Shown in pieces: positions 1-9,532 of a DNA stretch of 64,000 nt. The stretch lies in contig CAVTQA010000012.1 in NCBI GenBank assembly GCA_963736715.1, positions 62,001-126,000 of the forward strand. Direction: 5' to 3'. The position numbers and the translations under genes were made by a program. Below the pieces are notes generated by a model. That model saw nothing but the letters and a program-made list of their open reading frames with translations. It searched no databases and had not been told where the DNA came from. The stretch's first letter is position 1, and the number at the start of each line of letters is the position of its first letter. The stretch is from AP-15 sp963736715. Lineage in GTDB: Bacteria; Pseudomonadota; Alphaproteobacteria; ATCC43930; CGMCC-115725.

Positions 1-340
1 TGCCCTCTTCGTCGAGAGAAATGTTCGGATATACTTCGCTGTATGTCCCCTCGAGGTAGGCGTTCGCGACCAACCCGGGCCCGCCATGCCCCGGACCGGT
101 GATGTAGATCATGTTGAGGTCGTGTTTCTTGATCAGCCGGTTCAGGTGGACGTAGATGAAATTCAAACCCGGGGTCGTCCCCCAATGGCCGAGCAACCGC
201 GGCTTGATGTGTTCCTTTGTCAGGGTTTGCTTTAGCAGCGGGTTGTCGTAAAGATAGATCTGGCCGACGGACAGGTAATTCGCTGCTCGCCAGTACGCAT
301 CCATCAACCTCAGCTCATTGTCAGATAGCGCGTTCGCCAT
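1..340 (-). CDS. xfp: Phosphoketolase, N-terminal part (cut by window edge)
   Basis: The reverse strand reads as the first 113 residues of a phosphoketolase, the thiamine-diphosphate enzyme that splits xylulose 5-phosphate (and often fructose 6-phosphate) with phosphate into acetyl-phosphate and an aldose phosphate. Family features visible are the opening segment with DAYWRAANYLSVGQIYL, then LLGHWGTTPGLNF and the ITGPGHGGPG segment of the cofactor domain. The ATG at 340 has a strong ribosome site (GGGAGGCGG) just upstream. The remaining roughly 680 residues lie outside the window. Acetyl-phosphate made here could feed the acetate kinase at 22.05 kb. Identity is secure; substrate preference cannot be told from this fragment. 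Confidence 0.93.
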   Translation of the reverse strand, partial: MANALSDNELRLMDAYWRAANYLSVGQIYLYDNPLLKQTLTKEHIKPRLLGHWGTTPGLNFIYVHLNRLIKKHDLNMIYITGPGHGGPGLVANAYLEGTYSEVYPNISLDEEG

Positions 341-418
341 TGCCGCCTCCCATGGTTCCGCTGAAATTCAACCAGTTAGTCGCAGCTTCCCGTCTGGACT
401 CCCATCGCGGAGGTCGCA

Positions 419-3400
419 TCACAGGGCGACAGCATGTGCCGGTTCCTTTATTCCCACCTCCCGCTCCTTTGCCGGCTCCTTGATGCGGAACCAGGCGACG
501 TAGAGTGCAGGCAGGAACAACAGGGTCAGCAAGGTCGCGACGAACAGGCCGCCGATGATCGCGTAGGCCATCGGTCCCCAGAAGACTTCCGAGGCGATCG
601 GTATCATGCCGAGCGAGGCTGCGGCCGCGGTCAGCACGATCGGCCGCAAGCGGTTCGTCGTCGCATCGATCACGGCGTCCCAAGGGTGCAAGCCTTTGGC
701 CATGTCCATGTCGATCTGGTCGATCAGGATAACAGAGTTGCGAATGATCATCCCGCTTAAAGCGATGATGCCGAGGATCGCGACAAAGCCCATCGGTGTG
801 CCCGTCGGTAGCAGTGCCGCGACGACACCAATCAAACCCAAAGGCGCGACGCTGATCACCAGGAACATCTTTTGGAAGCTCTGCAGTTGCACCATAAGGA
901 TGATCAGCATCAGCATGATCATGAGCGGAAAGACCGCTACAATGGAGTTGAGCCCTTTGGCGCTCTCCTCGATGGTGCCGCCGGCTTCGATCGTGTAGCC
1001 CGCCGGCAATTTCTCCGACAACTGGGCGATCGCCGGCGCTAGCTGCGTGTTGACGGTCTTCGCCTCAATGCCGGGCACGACATCCGCCTGAACGGTGATC
1101 GTCGGCAGGAGGTTGCGCCGCCAAATCACGGGCGGTTCCAGCTCATATTGGACGGTTGCAACTTGGCTCAGCGGGATCGTTTGCCCGTTGTCCAGCGCGA
1201 CTTGCAGATTTTTTAAAGTCTGCACCGAGGCGCGTTGCTGCTCCGTCGCGCGAGCCGTAAGGTCGGTCAGATAGATCGAATCGCGGACCTGAGTGACGAC
1301 CATTCCGCTCGTGACGGCATTAAGGGCTTCAGCGAGCGACTTGGAACTGACGCCGAGCTGGCGGACCCGGTCCTGATCGACCTGCAGGTGGAGGCTCTTC
1401 ATCGGCTCGTTCCAATCGAAATTGATGAGCCGTGTATTCGGGTTTTGCCCAATCGTTTGGGCAACCAGGAACGCCGCGTCCCGGGTGCCTCCTGGGGTCT
1501 GGCCGCTGACGCGGTATTGCAATGGCCAGCCGACCGGCGGTCCCAGTTCCAACGGGTAAATTCTGGTATTGAGACTGGCGAATTCTGTATCCAGTGCCTT
1601 TTGCAGACGCGCCCGGACGATTTCGCGCTCCGCAATGCCCTTGGTCACGATGACGGCCTGCGCGAAATAATCGTTGGACAATTGCACGTTCAACGGCAGA
1701 TAAAAACGGACCGCCCCTTGCCCGACATAGAGACTGTAGTGCTCGACGTTCGGGTCGTCCTTCAGCAGCGCCTCGAACCGCTCGACTTCATGCTCGGTCG
1801 CGTATATCGACGAATCCTGAGGCAGGCTTAGATCCACAACCAGCTCCGGCCGGTCCGAGGCCGGGAAGAATTGCTGCTGGATGAACCCGTAGCCGTACAA
1901 TGAAGCGGCAAACAGCCCGACGGTGACCGCGATAACGAGCCACCGGGCGCGCATGCAGAATACAAGAGCAGCGCGGAACAGCCGCATCAAACGGCCAGGT
2001 TCCCCATGGCCGCCGCCATGGGCCTTCATCGTCTTTGGCAGGATCGTAACGCCGATTACCGGCGCAAACATTACCGCGACGATCCATGAAGCTAAGAGCG
2101 CTACGGCAATGACCGCGAACAGCGAGTAGCAGTATTCGCCGGCGCCGCTCTTCGCGAAGCCTATCGGCACAAATCCTGCGACGGTGACGAGCGTTCCGGT
2201 CAACATCGGAAACGCCGTCGTGACCCAGGCATGCGTGGCGGCATGCTCTCGGTCCACCCCTGATTCGAGCTGACTGACCATCATCTCGATCGTGATCATC
2301 GCGTCATCGACGAGGAGGCCCAATGCGAAATGATCAGCGCCCCGAGCGAGATGCGCTGCAGGCTGATGCCGGAATACTCCATGTAGGCAAAGACCATTCC
2401 GAGCACGAGCGGGATCGAGCACGCGACGACCACTCCGGCGCGCATACCGAGACTCACAAAGCTGACCGCAAGCACGATTGCGATTGCTTCCCACAGCGCC
2501 TTCGTGAAGCCGCCAACGGCCTCCTCGACGACCACCGGCTGGTCGGCGACGAGATGCGCCTCGATGCCGATCGGCAATTTGGCGATGATCTGGTCCATCT
2601 TGTGCGCCACGGCCTCGCCGAAGACGAGGTTGTTGCCGCCCTGCGCCATCGAGATGGCCAGCCCGATCGCCGGCTCGCCGTTGAATCGGAACATCGGCTC
2701 CGGCGGATCCGAGTAGCCTTTGCTTATCGAGGCGACATCGGCGAGACGGAAGAATTTGCCGTTGGCATAGAGATTGATGCGCTTCAGATCGTCGACAGAA
2801 TTGAATGCACCGGAGACGCGGATCGCGTATTTCTCGAGACCGGTCTGAACGACGCCGGACGGCGTGACCGCGTTTTGCTCCTGCAAGCTCGAAATGACGT
2901 CGTCACGACTGACACCCAGCCCGGCCAGCTGATGGGTGTCGAATTCGAGATAGAATTTCTGGTCCTGGGCGCCGATCAGTTGCGCTTTCGTCGCATTCTT
3001 GATCGTCAATATCTGCGTGCGAATTCGTTCGACGTAGTCGCGCAACTCGCGGTGCGTGAACCCGTCGGCCGTGAACGCGTAGATAATGCCGAAGACGTCG
3101 CCGAACTCGTCATTGAAACTCGGCCCCAAAATGCCTTGCGGCAATGTCGATTTTATGTCGGCGACCTTCTTGCGTACCTGATACCAGATGTCCGGGATCG
3201 CCTCCTTCGGCGTACTGTCGAGAACATTGACATAGATCGTCGAGGCGCCGGGCTTGGTTTCGCTTTTCAGGTAGTAGAGCGACGGCGTTTCCTGCAGTTT
3301 CTTCTCGATCCGGTCGGTGACCTGCAGCATCGTGTCGTCGATCGTCGCGCCCGGCCAATAGGTTCGGACGATCATCGTCTTGATCGAAAAAGACGGGTCT

Positions 3401-3516
3401 TCCTCGCGCCCGAGCTGCTTGTAGGAAAGGACGCCCGCGGCGACAAAGAGGATCATCAGAAACCACACGAAGGGGCGATGGTTGATCGCCCATTCGGAGA
3501 GATTGAAGCCCTTCAT
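419..3516 (-). pseudogene. RND-family efflux permease, frameshifted
   Basis: Inner-membrane proton-driven multidrug/metabolite efflux pump of the AcrB-like HAE1 type. The N-terminal piece (3516 down to about 2330) begins MKGFNLSEWAINHRP, has the first transmembrane helix, porter subdomains and a TM2-TM4 region ending in SLGALII. The C-terminal piece resumes in another frame with ALGLLVDDAMITIEMM, the conserved TM4 segment with paired Asp, and continues to the stop at 419. The whole span is 3098 bases, two over a multiple of three; the break lies at about 2325-2331, where two extra bases (or one missing) separate LII from ALG. Repaired, it would be about 1031 residues, normal for the family. 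It starts inside the last codons of its adaptor gene (4-base overlap). It is either a real inactivation or an assembly error. Confidence 0.88.
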
Positions 3517-4640
3517 TGCACGGCACTCGCGTCCGTGAGGGCGACCTTCTGACCGGGCAGCAGTTTCTGAACTCCCGCGGTCACCACGACGTCTCCTTGG
3601 GCGAGCCCGTCGGCGACGACAACCAAGTCGCCCTGATAGCGCTGCACGGTGATCGGTTTCAGCTGCACCGTCTTGTCCTTCTCGACGAGCCAGACGGCCG
3701 GCTTTCCGTCTTTTTGGAAGAGCGCACTCCCCGGTATCGAGACGGTCTGGCCCTGATCCAACGTCACGGTGCCAACCACATTGGCCCCGAGCCGCATCTG
3801 CGGCGGCGCATCGGGCAGCGAGACGCGCACGGTGTAGGTGCGAGTGGCGGGGTCGGCCTGCGGCGAGACGTAGCGGACCTTACCCGCCGCCTCGATTTCT
3901 GGGTTGTTGACGAGGTGGACCGTAACAGTCGGGTCCTTCGGCGGGCTCTTGAAGGCGCCCTCGGCGATGTTGAAGACCGCCTCGCGCTCCCCGGGCTGCG
4001 CCAGGCGAACGACCATCTGCCCAGCGCTGACGACCTGTCCCGGGTCCGCGCCGATCGCGGTGATCACCCCGTCGTTATCCGCCTTCAGCTCGGTATAGCC
4101 CAGATTCTCACTCGCCTGGACCTGCCGGGCGCGCGCCGCGTCGAGCCGGGCTTGCGCGGTCTTGAAGGTCTTCAGCGCCTGATCATACGCCACCTGCGTC
4201 GTGTGGCCGTTTTTCAGAAGCTCGCGCTGGCGGTACTCCTGAGCCTGGCTCCGCGTCACCTCGGCTTCCGCGACGGCAATCTCGGATTTTGCGACTTCGA
4301 GGTCCTGCCGGTACTGTTGCGGGTCGAGCCGGGCGAGGAGATCGTCTTTCTTCACTTGTGTCCCGACATCGACGGGCCGTTCGAGGATCTTGCCGTTGAC
4401 GCGAAAGCCGAGATCGGCCTGGTAGCGCGGCTGGATCTCGCCGGTCAGCGATACCTTCTCCCCCCCTTCCTGCAACTCGACCGCCACTGTGCGCACGGGC
4501 CGGACGGCCTGCGACGCGGCCTTCTCCTCTTTCTGGCAGGCCGCCAAAGCCGACAGCAAAATGAGAGCACCAGCCGCTCCCAGCGCAAGGGTCAGCAAAC
4601 GAGTCGAGCGCTCCCCGGCAAGACTTGTTCCACACATCAT
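3513..4640 (-). CDS. RND efflux periplasmic adaptor lipoprotein
   Basis: Membrane-fusion protein of about 375 residues that would link the RND permease to an outer-membrane channel. A hydrophobic leader ends in the lipobox LAAC, so it is probably a lipoprotein. Then follow a lipoyl-like half domain (GEIQPRYQADLGFRVNGKI), a coiled-coil hairpin (roughly residues 95-175, rich in Ala/Gln/Arg), the second lipoyl half with GVITAIGADPGQVV, a beta-barrel and a C-terminal membrane-proximal domain. The ATG at 4640 is chosen because it sits just before the leader; in-frame ATGs further upstream add no recognisable sequence. It overlaps the permease gene by 4 bases, so the two were cotranscribed. No outer-membrane factor gene is adjacent. 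Confidence 0.88.
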   Translation of the reverse strand: MMCGTSLAGERSTRLLTLALGAAGALILLSALAACQKEEKAASQAVRPVRTVAVELQEGGEKVSLTGEIQPRYQADLGFRVNGKILERPVDVGTQVKKDDLLARLDPQQYRQDLEVAKSEIAVAEAEVTRSQAQEYRQRELLKNGHTTQVAYDQALKTFKTAQARLDAARARQVQASENLGYTELKADNDGVITAIGADPGQVVSAGQMVVRLAQPGEREAVFNIAEGAFKSPPKDPTVTVHLVNNPEIEAAGKVRYVSPQADPATRTYTVRVSLPDAPPQMRLGANVVGTVTLDQGQTVSIPGSALFQKDGKPAVWLVEKDKTVQLKPITVQRYQGDLVVVADGLAQGDVVVTAGVQKLLPGQKVALTDASAVQ

Positions 4641-4760
4641 AGAAAAAACACTCGATCTGGTTTGGCTCACGGACGAGTGTAGCATAGGAGATGCCGCGCG
4701 AAATCTCGACATGGACCTTTGAGGCTTGACGGCCAGACGCATTAGCCGGGGTGTCAACCA

Positions 4761-5246
4761 TCAGTAACCGGATGGGTAATACTGATAGGGCGGCGGCGCA
4801 TAAGAGGCAGGGGGTGCGGCGGCGGCGCTGCTCGCCATCGCCGCCACACCAGCGCCGACCGCGACGCCGGCGGCAACACCGCCCCAGTTGGGGCCAGAAT
4901 TATAGCCACTGCCGCTGACCGAGACGTTCCGGTTCACATTAACGTTACCGCTTACGTTGCGGTTCGCCGAGACGTTACGGTTGGCCGATACGTCGCGCTG
5001 AAAATTGGCGCTGTTGAAATTGCCCCGGTTGACGTTGGCGCTGTTAACGTTGCCCCGGTTGACATTGCCCCGGTTGGCGCCGCCGCCGCCACGACGCTGC
5101 ACCAGCACCAAAGGCCCGTCCTTTCCGGCACCGATCCCAGCAGCAGGATCGAAAGCCCCTATCCCGCCCCATCCGGATGGCGGGGCAGCCGATGCGTGCG
5201 CGGCTACCAACGCGAGGGGCATGACGTAGATCAATAGCTTCCTCAT
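4761..5246 (-). CDS. Secreted Asn-rich pentapeptide-like repeat protein (paralogue 1)
   Basis: Unrecognised exported protein of about 161 residues. An N-terminal signal peptide (MRKLLIYVMPLALVAAHASA) is followed by a Gly/Arg patch and a run of five-residue units of the form (A/G)-N-(V/F)-N-(R/S) that degenerates into NVSANRNV blocks. The C-terminal part has a small-residue hydrophobic segment (GGVAAGVAVGAGVAAMA) and a Tyr/Pro tail. The same layout occurs in the gene at 11048-11707, so the two are paralogues. The ATG at 5246 has GAGG nine bases upstream; a GTG at 5261 overlapping the previous gene's stop is an alternative. It follows the 5258-5653 gene closely. Role unknown; a cell-surface or periplasmic structural role is a guess. 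Confidence 0.7.
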   Translation of the reverse strand: MRKLLIYVMPLALVAAHASAAPPSGWGGIGAFDPAAGIGAGKDGPLVLVQRRGGGGANRGNVNRGNVNSANVNRGNFNSANFQRDVSANRNVSANRNVSGNVNVNRNVSVSGSGYNSGPNWGGVAAGVAVGAGVAAMASSAAAAPPASYAPPPYQYYPSGY

Positions 5247-5257
5247 GACCGGAGGCC

Positions 5258-5653
5258 TCACTTGTTGAGGTACTTGGCTTGGATCTGTTTCCAGCCATCG
5301 ATCGCTTGGTTGCAGCCGGCCTTGTCGAACGGACGCCCGGAGCCGTAGCCGAGGGCACCCGTAAAGGTGAAGGCGGCCTTAAGTCCAAAATGGATCGCGA
5401 TCAGGTTGGCCAATTCCATTGCTCGCGAGATCTCATTCTGCTTATCCGCGTCGGTCGAGCATTCGACCACTTGGCCCGCCATTACGCCGACCCTACGCAA
5501 CCCATCCAGGAAGGTTGGGTTATCAGCGGGCGGCGTCGGCACTTCCTGTGCGGGTGCGGTAGGGGTGGTCGAAGGGTTCTGGGCCAGCGCTGGGCCGGCT
5601 GATGTCAGGCAAGCCAGCGCCAATATAGTGGCCCGAAGTTGATACGATCGCAT
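5258..5653 (-). CDS. Hypothetical exported protein
   Basis: About 131 residues with a clear signal peptide (MRSYQLRATILALACLTSAGPALAQ, cleavage after ALA), a Pro/Thr-rich linker and a predicted helical domain that contains two Cys (in VVECSTDAD and KAGCNQAI), which could form a disulphide in the periplasm. No family recognised. The ATG at 5653 was preferred over an upstream in-frame start because the signal peptide begins there. Its stop lies 12 bases before the ATG of the repeat protein downstream, so the two form a small operon. Confidence 0.65.
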   Translation of the reverse strand: MRSYQLRATILALACLTSAGPALAQNPSTTPTAPAQEVPTPPADNPTFLDGLRRVGVMAGQVVECSTDADKQNEISRAMELANLIAIHFGLKAAFTFTGALGYGSGRPFDKAGCNQAIDGWKQIQAKYLNK

Positions 5654-5874
5654 CCGTTTGCCTTTCCTTTTAAACACGTTAAAGTTTAGCGCGGCGCCCG
5701 CAAGCACATTGATCTGGCTCATCGAATTATACCAATTGGCACTCTCCGCCTTCGAGGGCGGAGAGGGCATACGCAACCGCCCGTTCCTCGATTAGCGTTT
5801 TCCAAGCCGCCCAAAAAGAGCGACCATGGGCTCACAAGCACCTGGAATGTGGGGAATGCCGGCTCAAACCGTCC

Positions 5875-6393
5875 CTATGTGACCCTTTGCCAGGCGACGT
5901 TATAGGTGCAATTGACACTCGATACCTTTGCGCGCAGCACATGGGTCTGATAATCGATAATGCCGTCGAAATTTTCGTCGACATCCACGGGTTGCGCCTG
6001 TCCGGTTAGGGTTACACCGTAGCCGCTGTGCAACGTCAACTGACCTTGCGGCGTCACGTATCCTGCAAAGGTGGCCCCGAGCGCCTGGAACTGGGCAAGG
6101 CCATTCTTGACCGTAAGGGTCGGTAGCTCGTCAAACTGATGGCAAGGCGTAGTTGTTACGTCGACGGTCTTCGCTCCTGTACCAGTGGCAGTAAGGTGGG
6201 AAGCGGCACTGGCACTACTGTTGGATATGCCCCGATACGTTCCGTCGAACGCAGTAGTCGTATTGGCGGCTGAGCCACCCACGTGGACCGGACCCGCATT
6301 CGGATCTGCACCCAGCCACGTCGGCGACGACTGCTGGGCCGTGCAGGCGACGACAGAGAACAACGACATACACGCCAGGACTGGGATTTTCAT
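5875..6393 (-). CDS. Hypothetical lipoprotein
   Basis: About 172 residues. The leader MKIPVLACMSLFSVVAC ends in a lipobox (VVAC), predicting a lipid-anchored protein. The mature part is rich in Thr, Ser, Gly and Val and looks like a beta-rich domain with three later Cys/charged clusters; the segment DVDENFDGIIDYQTH resembles an acidic, possibly Ca2+-binding loop. No family recognised. The ATG at 6393 is preceded by a good GGAGG-type ribosome site (complement of ctcccttggagg). It stands between other small exported-protein genes on the same strand. Confidence 0.65.
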   Translation of the reverse strand: MKIPVLACMSLFSVVACTAQQSSPTWLGADPNAGPVHVGGSAANTTTAFDGTYRGISNSSASAASHLTATGTGAKTVDVTTTPCHQFDELPTLTVKNGLAQFQALGATFAGYVTPQGQLTLHSGYGVTLTGQAQPVDVDENFDGIIDYQTHVLRAKVSSVNCTYNVAWQRVT

Positions 6394-6421
6394 CGCTCCC
6401 TCCCTTGGAGGTTAACTACTA

Positions 6422-6664
6422 TTATTGTGGCGGCTGGGCTTGCGCAGGCTGGCCTTGTGCCGGCTGTTTTGCTGCAGGCGTGCCTCCGCGGCGCTCGTAA
6501 CGCCTGTCGACGCGCTCTCCGCGCCGATCTTGACGCCTCTCCATGCCATTGGTTTGCGCCTCAGCGGCTGTCGATCGAAGGACGAGGCCCGCCGCGGCCC
6601 CTAGTCCGAGAAGGGGCAAAAGCCTGCGACGCGAGACCATTCTCGATTCAACTTTCGAAGTCAT
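6422..6664 (-). CDS. Small Arg-rich exported protein with Tat-like signal
   Basis: About 80 residues. The N-terminus carries a twin-arginine-like motif (SRRRLLPLLGLGAAAGL), a hydrophobic stretch and an AEA cleavage site; the mature peptide is almost entirely Arg, Gly, Gln, Pro and Ala. The ATG at 6664 is set by a perfect AGGAGG six bases upstream. The segment TNGMERRQDRR resembles TNGQERRDTRQ in the small exported protein at 16613-16888, which suggests a shared origin of the mature parts. No function can be assigned. The strong ribosome site supports expression. Confidence 0.6.
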   Translation of the reverse strand: MTSKVESRMVSRRRLLPLLGLGAAAGLVLRSTAAEAQTNGMERRQDRRGERVDRRYERRGGTPAAKQPAQGQPAQAQPPQ

Positions 6665-6823
6665 GTTCAACCTCCTAGATTTTCAAGGACCCGGTAATCT
6701 TAGTTCGGCACTTGCTTACGACGCTGATCCGAACCAGACCGATGCAACAGTGGGAGCGGGTTGCTCAGAGTTCCGCGGAATTGCGGACGATCATCCCGCT
6801 CCAACACTGCCTTGACCATGGAG

Positions 6824-7369
6824 TTACTGCACCGCAACCGTGACGTCGGTGTTCCAGGTGATATCAACCTTGTCGCCAACCTTAAGCTTATCGATCACGG
6901 CCGGATCGACGATATGTCGGCTGTATTTCCATCCGTTCGGACCAACGAAGGTGATCGACGATGCGTTCTTGTCGATGGCGTCGACGGTCGCGGTCATCGT
7001 TCTCTGCACGGATGCCGTGCCCCCAGGCCGTTCCCCCTGCCCCGCAGTGGAGGTCCCGGTCTGCGTATTAACAGGCGCCTCGCCCGGCGGCTTCAGTCTC
7101 GCCGAGACGTTGTTGTTATACGTCACCGATACCTTGTCCCCGACCTTGAGCTCATCGAACCGCTTCGCGCTTGCGGGCACGTCGACCGTCTCGAAACTGC
7201 CATCGGCTTTCTTGATGTTCACGGTGCGCTTTTCATGATCGATGGTCGCCACGGTGCCCGAAAGGGTGACGGTCTGCGTCGGGAGCTGTCTGACCTCCTG
7301 CGCCCAGCTGGGCAGGGAAAGAGCTAAGACCAACGCCGTCGCGCTCAGGATCGCGTTTACTCCCTTCAT
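6824..7369 (-). CDS. Exported protein with two tandem OB-like repeat domains
   Basis: About 181 residues. Signal peptide (KGVNAILSATALVLALSLPSWAQ) followed by two similar modules: the first has GTVATIDHEKRTVNIK ... ELKVGDKVSVTYNN, the second TATVDAIDKNASSITF ... KLKVGDKVDITWNT. The repeated VGDKV(S/D)(V/I)T(Y/W)N signature marks an internal duplication and resembles DUF5666-like periplasmic domains. The ATG at 7369 has AGGAGAAAG upstream. Its upstream region contains a segment of roughly 57 bp repeated before the 16613-16888 gene. It lies downstream of, and on the same strand as, the AraC-type regulator, which may control it. Confidence 0.68.
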   Translation of the reverse strand: MKGVNAILSATALVLALSLPSWAQEVRQLPTQTVTLSGTVATIDHEKRTVNIKKADGSFETVDVPASAKRFDELKVGDKVSVTYNNNVSARLKPPGEAPVNTQTGTSTAGQGERPGGTASVQRTMTATVDAIDKNASSITFVGPNGWKYSRHIVDPAVIDKLKVGDKVDITWNTDVTVAVQ

Positions 7370-7423
7370 GTATCTTTCTCCTCTTGGGTTCATAATCTGG
7401 GGCCGGACGAGCCAAGCTCGCCA

Positions 7424-7480
7424 GCACTTGAAGCCTAAACAGCGGGTTCGCCGGCGGCTATGCAGAAATAACGGATTTTA
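7424..7480. repeat. Dispersed repeat, copy 1 (inverted relative to copy 2)
   Basis: This segment (aagcctaaacag ... ggctatgcagaaataacgg ... atttta) recurs in inverted orientation at 16527-16586 with only a few differences. Relative to the genes, both copies lie immediately upstream of a small exported-protein gene pointing the same way. Read toward the gene, the first bases also read AAA-TCC-GTT-ATT-TCT-GCA-TAG, which resembles the end of the AraC paralogue at 8527 (KFVKSA-stop). The repeat may therefore combine an old AraC 3' end with a promoter or leader region. Confidence 0.7.
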
Positions 7481-8443
7481 TGGGTTGATGAACCGCGCTC
7501 CTGGAGCACGTTGCAGGGTGGTCAGCGGGGTCTCTCTAAAGGCCGCCCGGTATGCCACCTCGAAACGCCCCAGCTCCGCGAAACCGAAGCCGCGGACGAG
7601 CTCTGAGAGGTTTGCCTCGTCGGGATCGGCATCACGCAATGCGACACGTGCCCGGCTCAACCGGCGCAACAGTACATACCGGACGGGGCTCATGCCAAGG
7701 AATTCGGCGCAACACGAGCGCAGGGTCCGCTCGGTCACCCCAATCAGCTCGCACAACTCGGTCGTGTGCAGAGGCTTGCTGAGATGCTCCGCCAACACCT
7801 CCTCGAACCTGATCATGATCCTGGCGTGACGACGTTTAATCGGGCCGTCAGCTCGTATGTTGGGGGCGGTAAGACAGGCGACCAGCGTCTGGATCAAACC
7901 TTGCTCGATGGCGCGCGCGACCTCCGTATGGGCCAATAATTTGGGTTTCGTCTCGGCAAGGCGGCAGACTTGCGCGTGCAGGCGCCGCAGGCGCGCCACA
8001 TTGCGCGGGGAGGGACGCAGAATTTTTCCCTCCGATGGCAAACTGAAAGGCTTTCCGGAAAGAGCCCGGCCATATCGTTCGAGCTGCAACGGGTCCAGTG
8101 CGATCACATTCCACGCGAAGGAGCCAGGCGTTGATTGGTGCAGCCGCTCGCCGCGGCCGTGGAACACGATCTCGCCCGCGCGCAATTCCGTCCCGCTCCA
8201 TACCGGCACTGGCCCGGAATGTGCCGGAAACGTCACGAAAGAGAGCTGCGGGCCCAGGCAAACATAGGCGACCCGCGGAAAGTCTTCCTCACACCGCAAT
8301 ACCTCCAAATCGTGCAGCTCCGCCCAAGTTAGGCGCGCCTTGAACTGGGGGTTTAGTGTAACGAGGATTTCGATTTTTGCCTGACGCAGGCTCGCCTCGT
8401 AGTGGTCGGGTTCGAGGAACGTGCGCGTGCCGCTTCCCGGCAT
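7478..8443 (-). CDS. AraC-family transcriptional regulator
   Basis: About 321 residues. The N-terminal half (1-200) is an AraC-type sensor domain without recognisable ligand; the C-terminal 100 residues carry two helix-turn-helix units, seen in LHTTELCELIGVTERTLRSC and in LSELVRGFGFAELGRFEVAYR, plus the linker MSPVRYVLLRRLSRAR typical of the family. It is a paralogue of the frameshifted gene immediately upstream (8527-9532), sharing the opening (S/G)(A/G)TRTF-DPD-Y and the overall layout. The ATG at 8443 follows a purine-rich AGAGAGATGA. The DNA target is unknown; the small exported-protein genes just downstream on the same strand are natural candidates. Confidence 0.85.
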   Translation of the reverse strand: MPGSGTRTFLEPDHYEASLRQAKIEILVTLNPQFKARLTWAELHDLEVLRCEEDFPRVAYVCLGPQLSFVTFPAHSGPVPVWSGTELRAGEIVFHGRGERLHQSTPGSFAWNVIALDPLQLERYGRALSGKPFSLPSEGKILRPSPRNVARLRRLHAQVCRLAETKPKLLAHTEVARAIEQGLIQTLVACLTAPNIRADGPIKRRHARIMIRFEEVLAEHLSKPLHTTELCELIGVTERTLRSCCAEFLGMSPVRYVLLRRLSRARVALRDADPDEANLSELVRGFGFAELGRFEVAYRAAFRETPLTTLQRAPGARFINP

Positions 8444-8526
8444 TCATCTCTCTGCAAAACCGAAGAGCCACAATGCAGGCCGAGCATTTTGGCAAAAAAT
8501 AAGGATAGTTCGCCCGATCGTAGTGC

Positions 8527-9532
8527 CTATGCAGATTTAACAAATTTCCATGCCGGCTCGATGATATCGGCCAGTTTTAAGTCTTCGGGGGGTCGACGCA
8601 GTGCCGCCGAGGGTGCTTCCCCGAATACTGACCGGTAGGCCACCGCAAAGCGGCCCAATTCCCAAAAGCCATAATCGGTGGCGATCTCAGTCACGGTTGT
8701 CTTCTTCGCATCCGCGATCCGCAAAGCCCGGCGCACCAGCTGCATGCGTCGCAGCCATAAATAGCGCTTCGGGCTCATGCCGAGATACTCCTGGCAACAG
8801 TCATGCAGCGTTGTATAGGAAGCGCCTACCGTTGCGCAGAGCTGCGGCATATAAAGAGGACTATCGGGGGTGGACGTCAGGACCTCCTCCAGACGCCGCA
8901 TGACCCTCGCGCGATGCCGATGGACATTGCGCACATCGTCTGAATGGCCCTCGGTCAGGCACAAGATCATTGCTTCGACCAAAGCCTCCTCGATCGCTCG
9001 CGCTACTTCTGGCTTCGCGAGAATGTCGGGCGCGGTCCTCGCAAGATGGCCCGCCGCTTCGTGCAGCCGCAACAGCCGGGACACGACAGGTGCAAGGGGG
9101 CTGACCAATCGTGGGAATGAGGGTGGTGCCAGTGGACGCCCGATGATGGCCTCGCTAGCGGCGGCGAGGTCCTCGGGCGTCAGCGACATGGTACCCCATC
9201 CGCAGGCCGCAGAGGATCGAAGGTAATACGGCCAATCCAACCCGAACATTGCGATTTGATCTTGCGATGCTTCGATCCCGCTGACCTGCATCTCCGGCTG
9301 AAGGGGATTGGTAGCGAAGAGGATCACTGACCGCTTCCCGCTCGGCGTTATCCTCATGATCCGAGGCAGGCTCTCGTCAATGCGATGCATCCACAGGCGA
9401 TGCAGGTCGATGCGCGTCAACTCCAGCGCGAAATTCGCCGTGCTTCGTAATCACCCCGTCAATCTGCAGGTTTCGAATCCCTGCAAAATACAGATCGGGA
9501 TCGGTAAATGTGCGAGTGGCGCTGGAAGGCAT
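8527..9532 (-). pseudogene. AraC-family regulator, single-base frameshift
   Basis: A second AraC-type regulator in tandem with the first. The reading frame starting at 9532 (MPSSATRTFTDPDLYFAGIRN) stays open to GEFRA at about 9428, then the match to the paralogue continues in another frame as ELTRIDLHRLWMHRIDESLPRI. The aligned paralogue segment is FKARLTWAELHDLEVLR. The total span is 1006 bases, one more than a multiple of three, so one extra base at about 9422-9428 explains it. The C-terminal DNA-binding domain (LCATVGASYTTLHDC, ITDYGFWELGRF-like second helix-turn-helix) is intact. A short protein could still start from the TTG at 9420. Repaired length about 334 residues. Confidence 0.82.

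Noticed and set aside
2323..3552. Long open frame on the plus strand opposite the RND permease (409 codons)
   Set aside because: Exact antisense of a clear RND protein; Arg/His/Asp-rich composition of a GC-rich shadow, no ribosome site or family.
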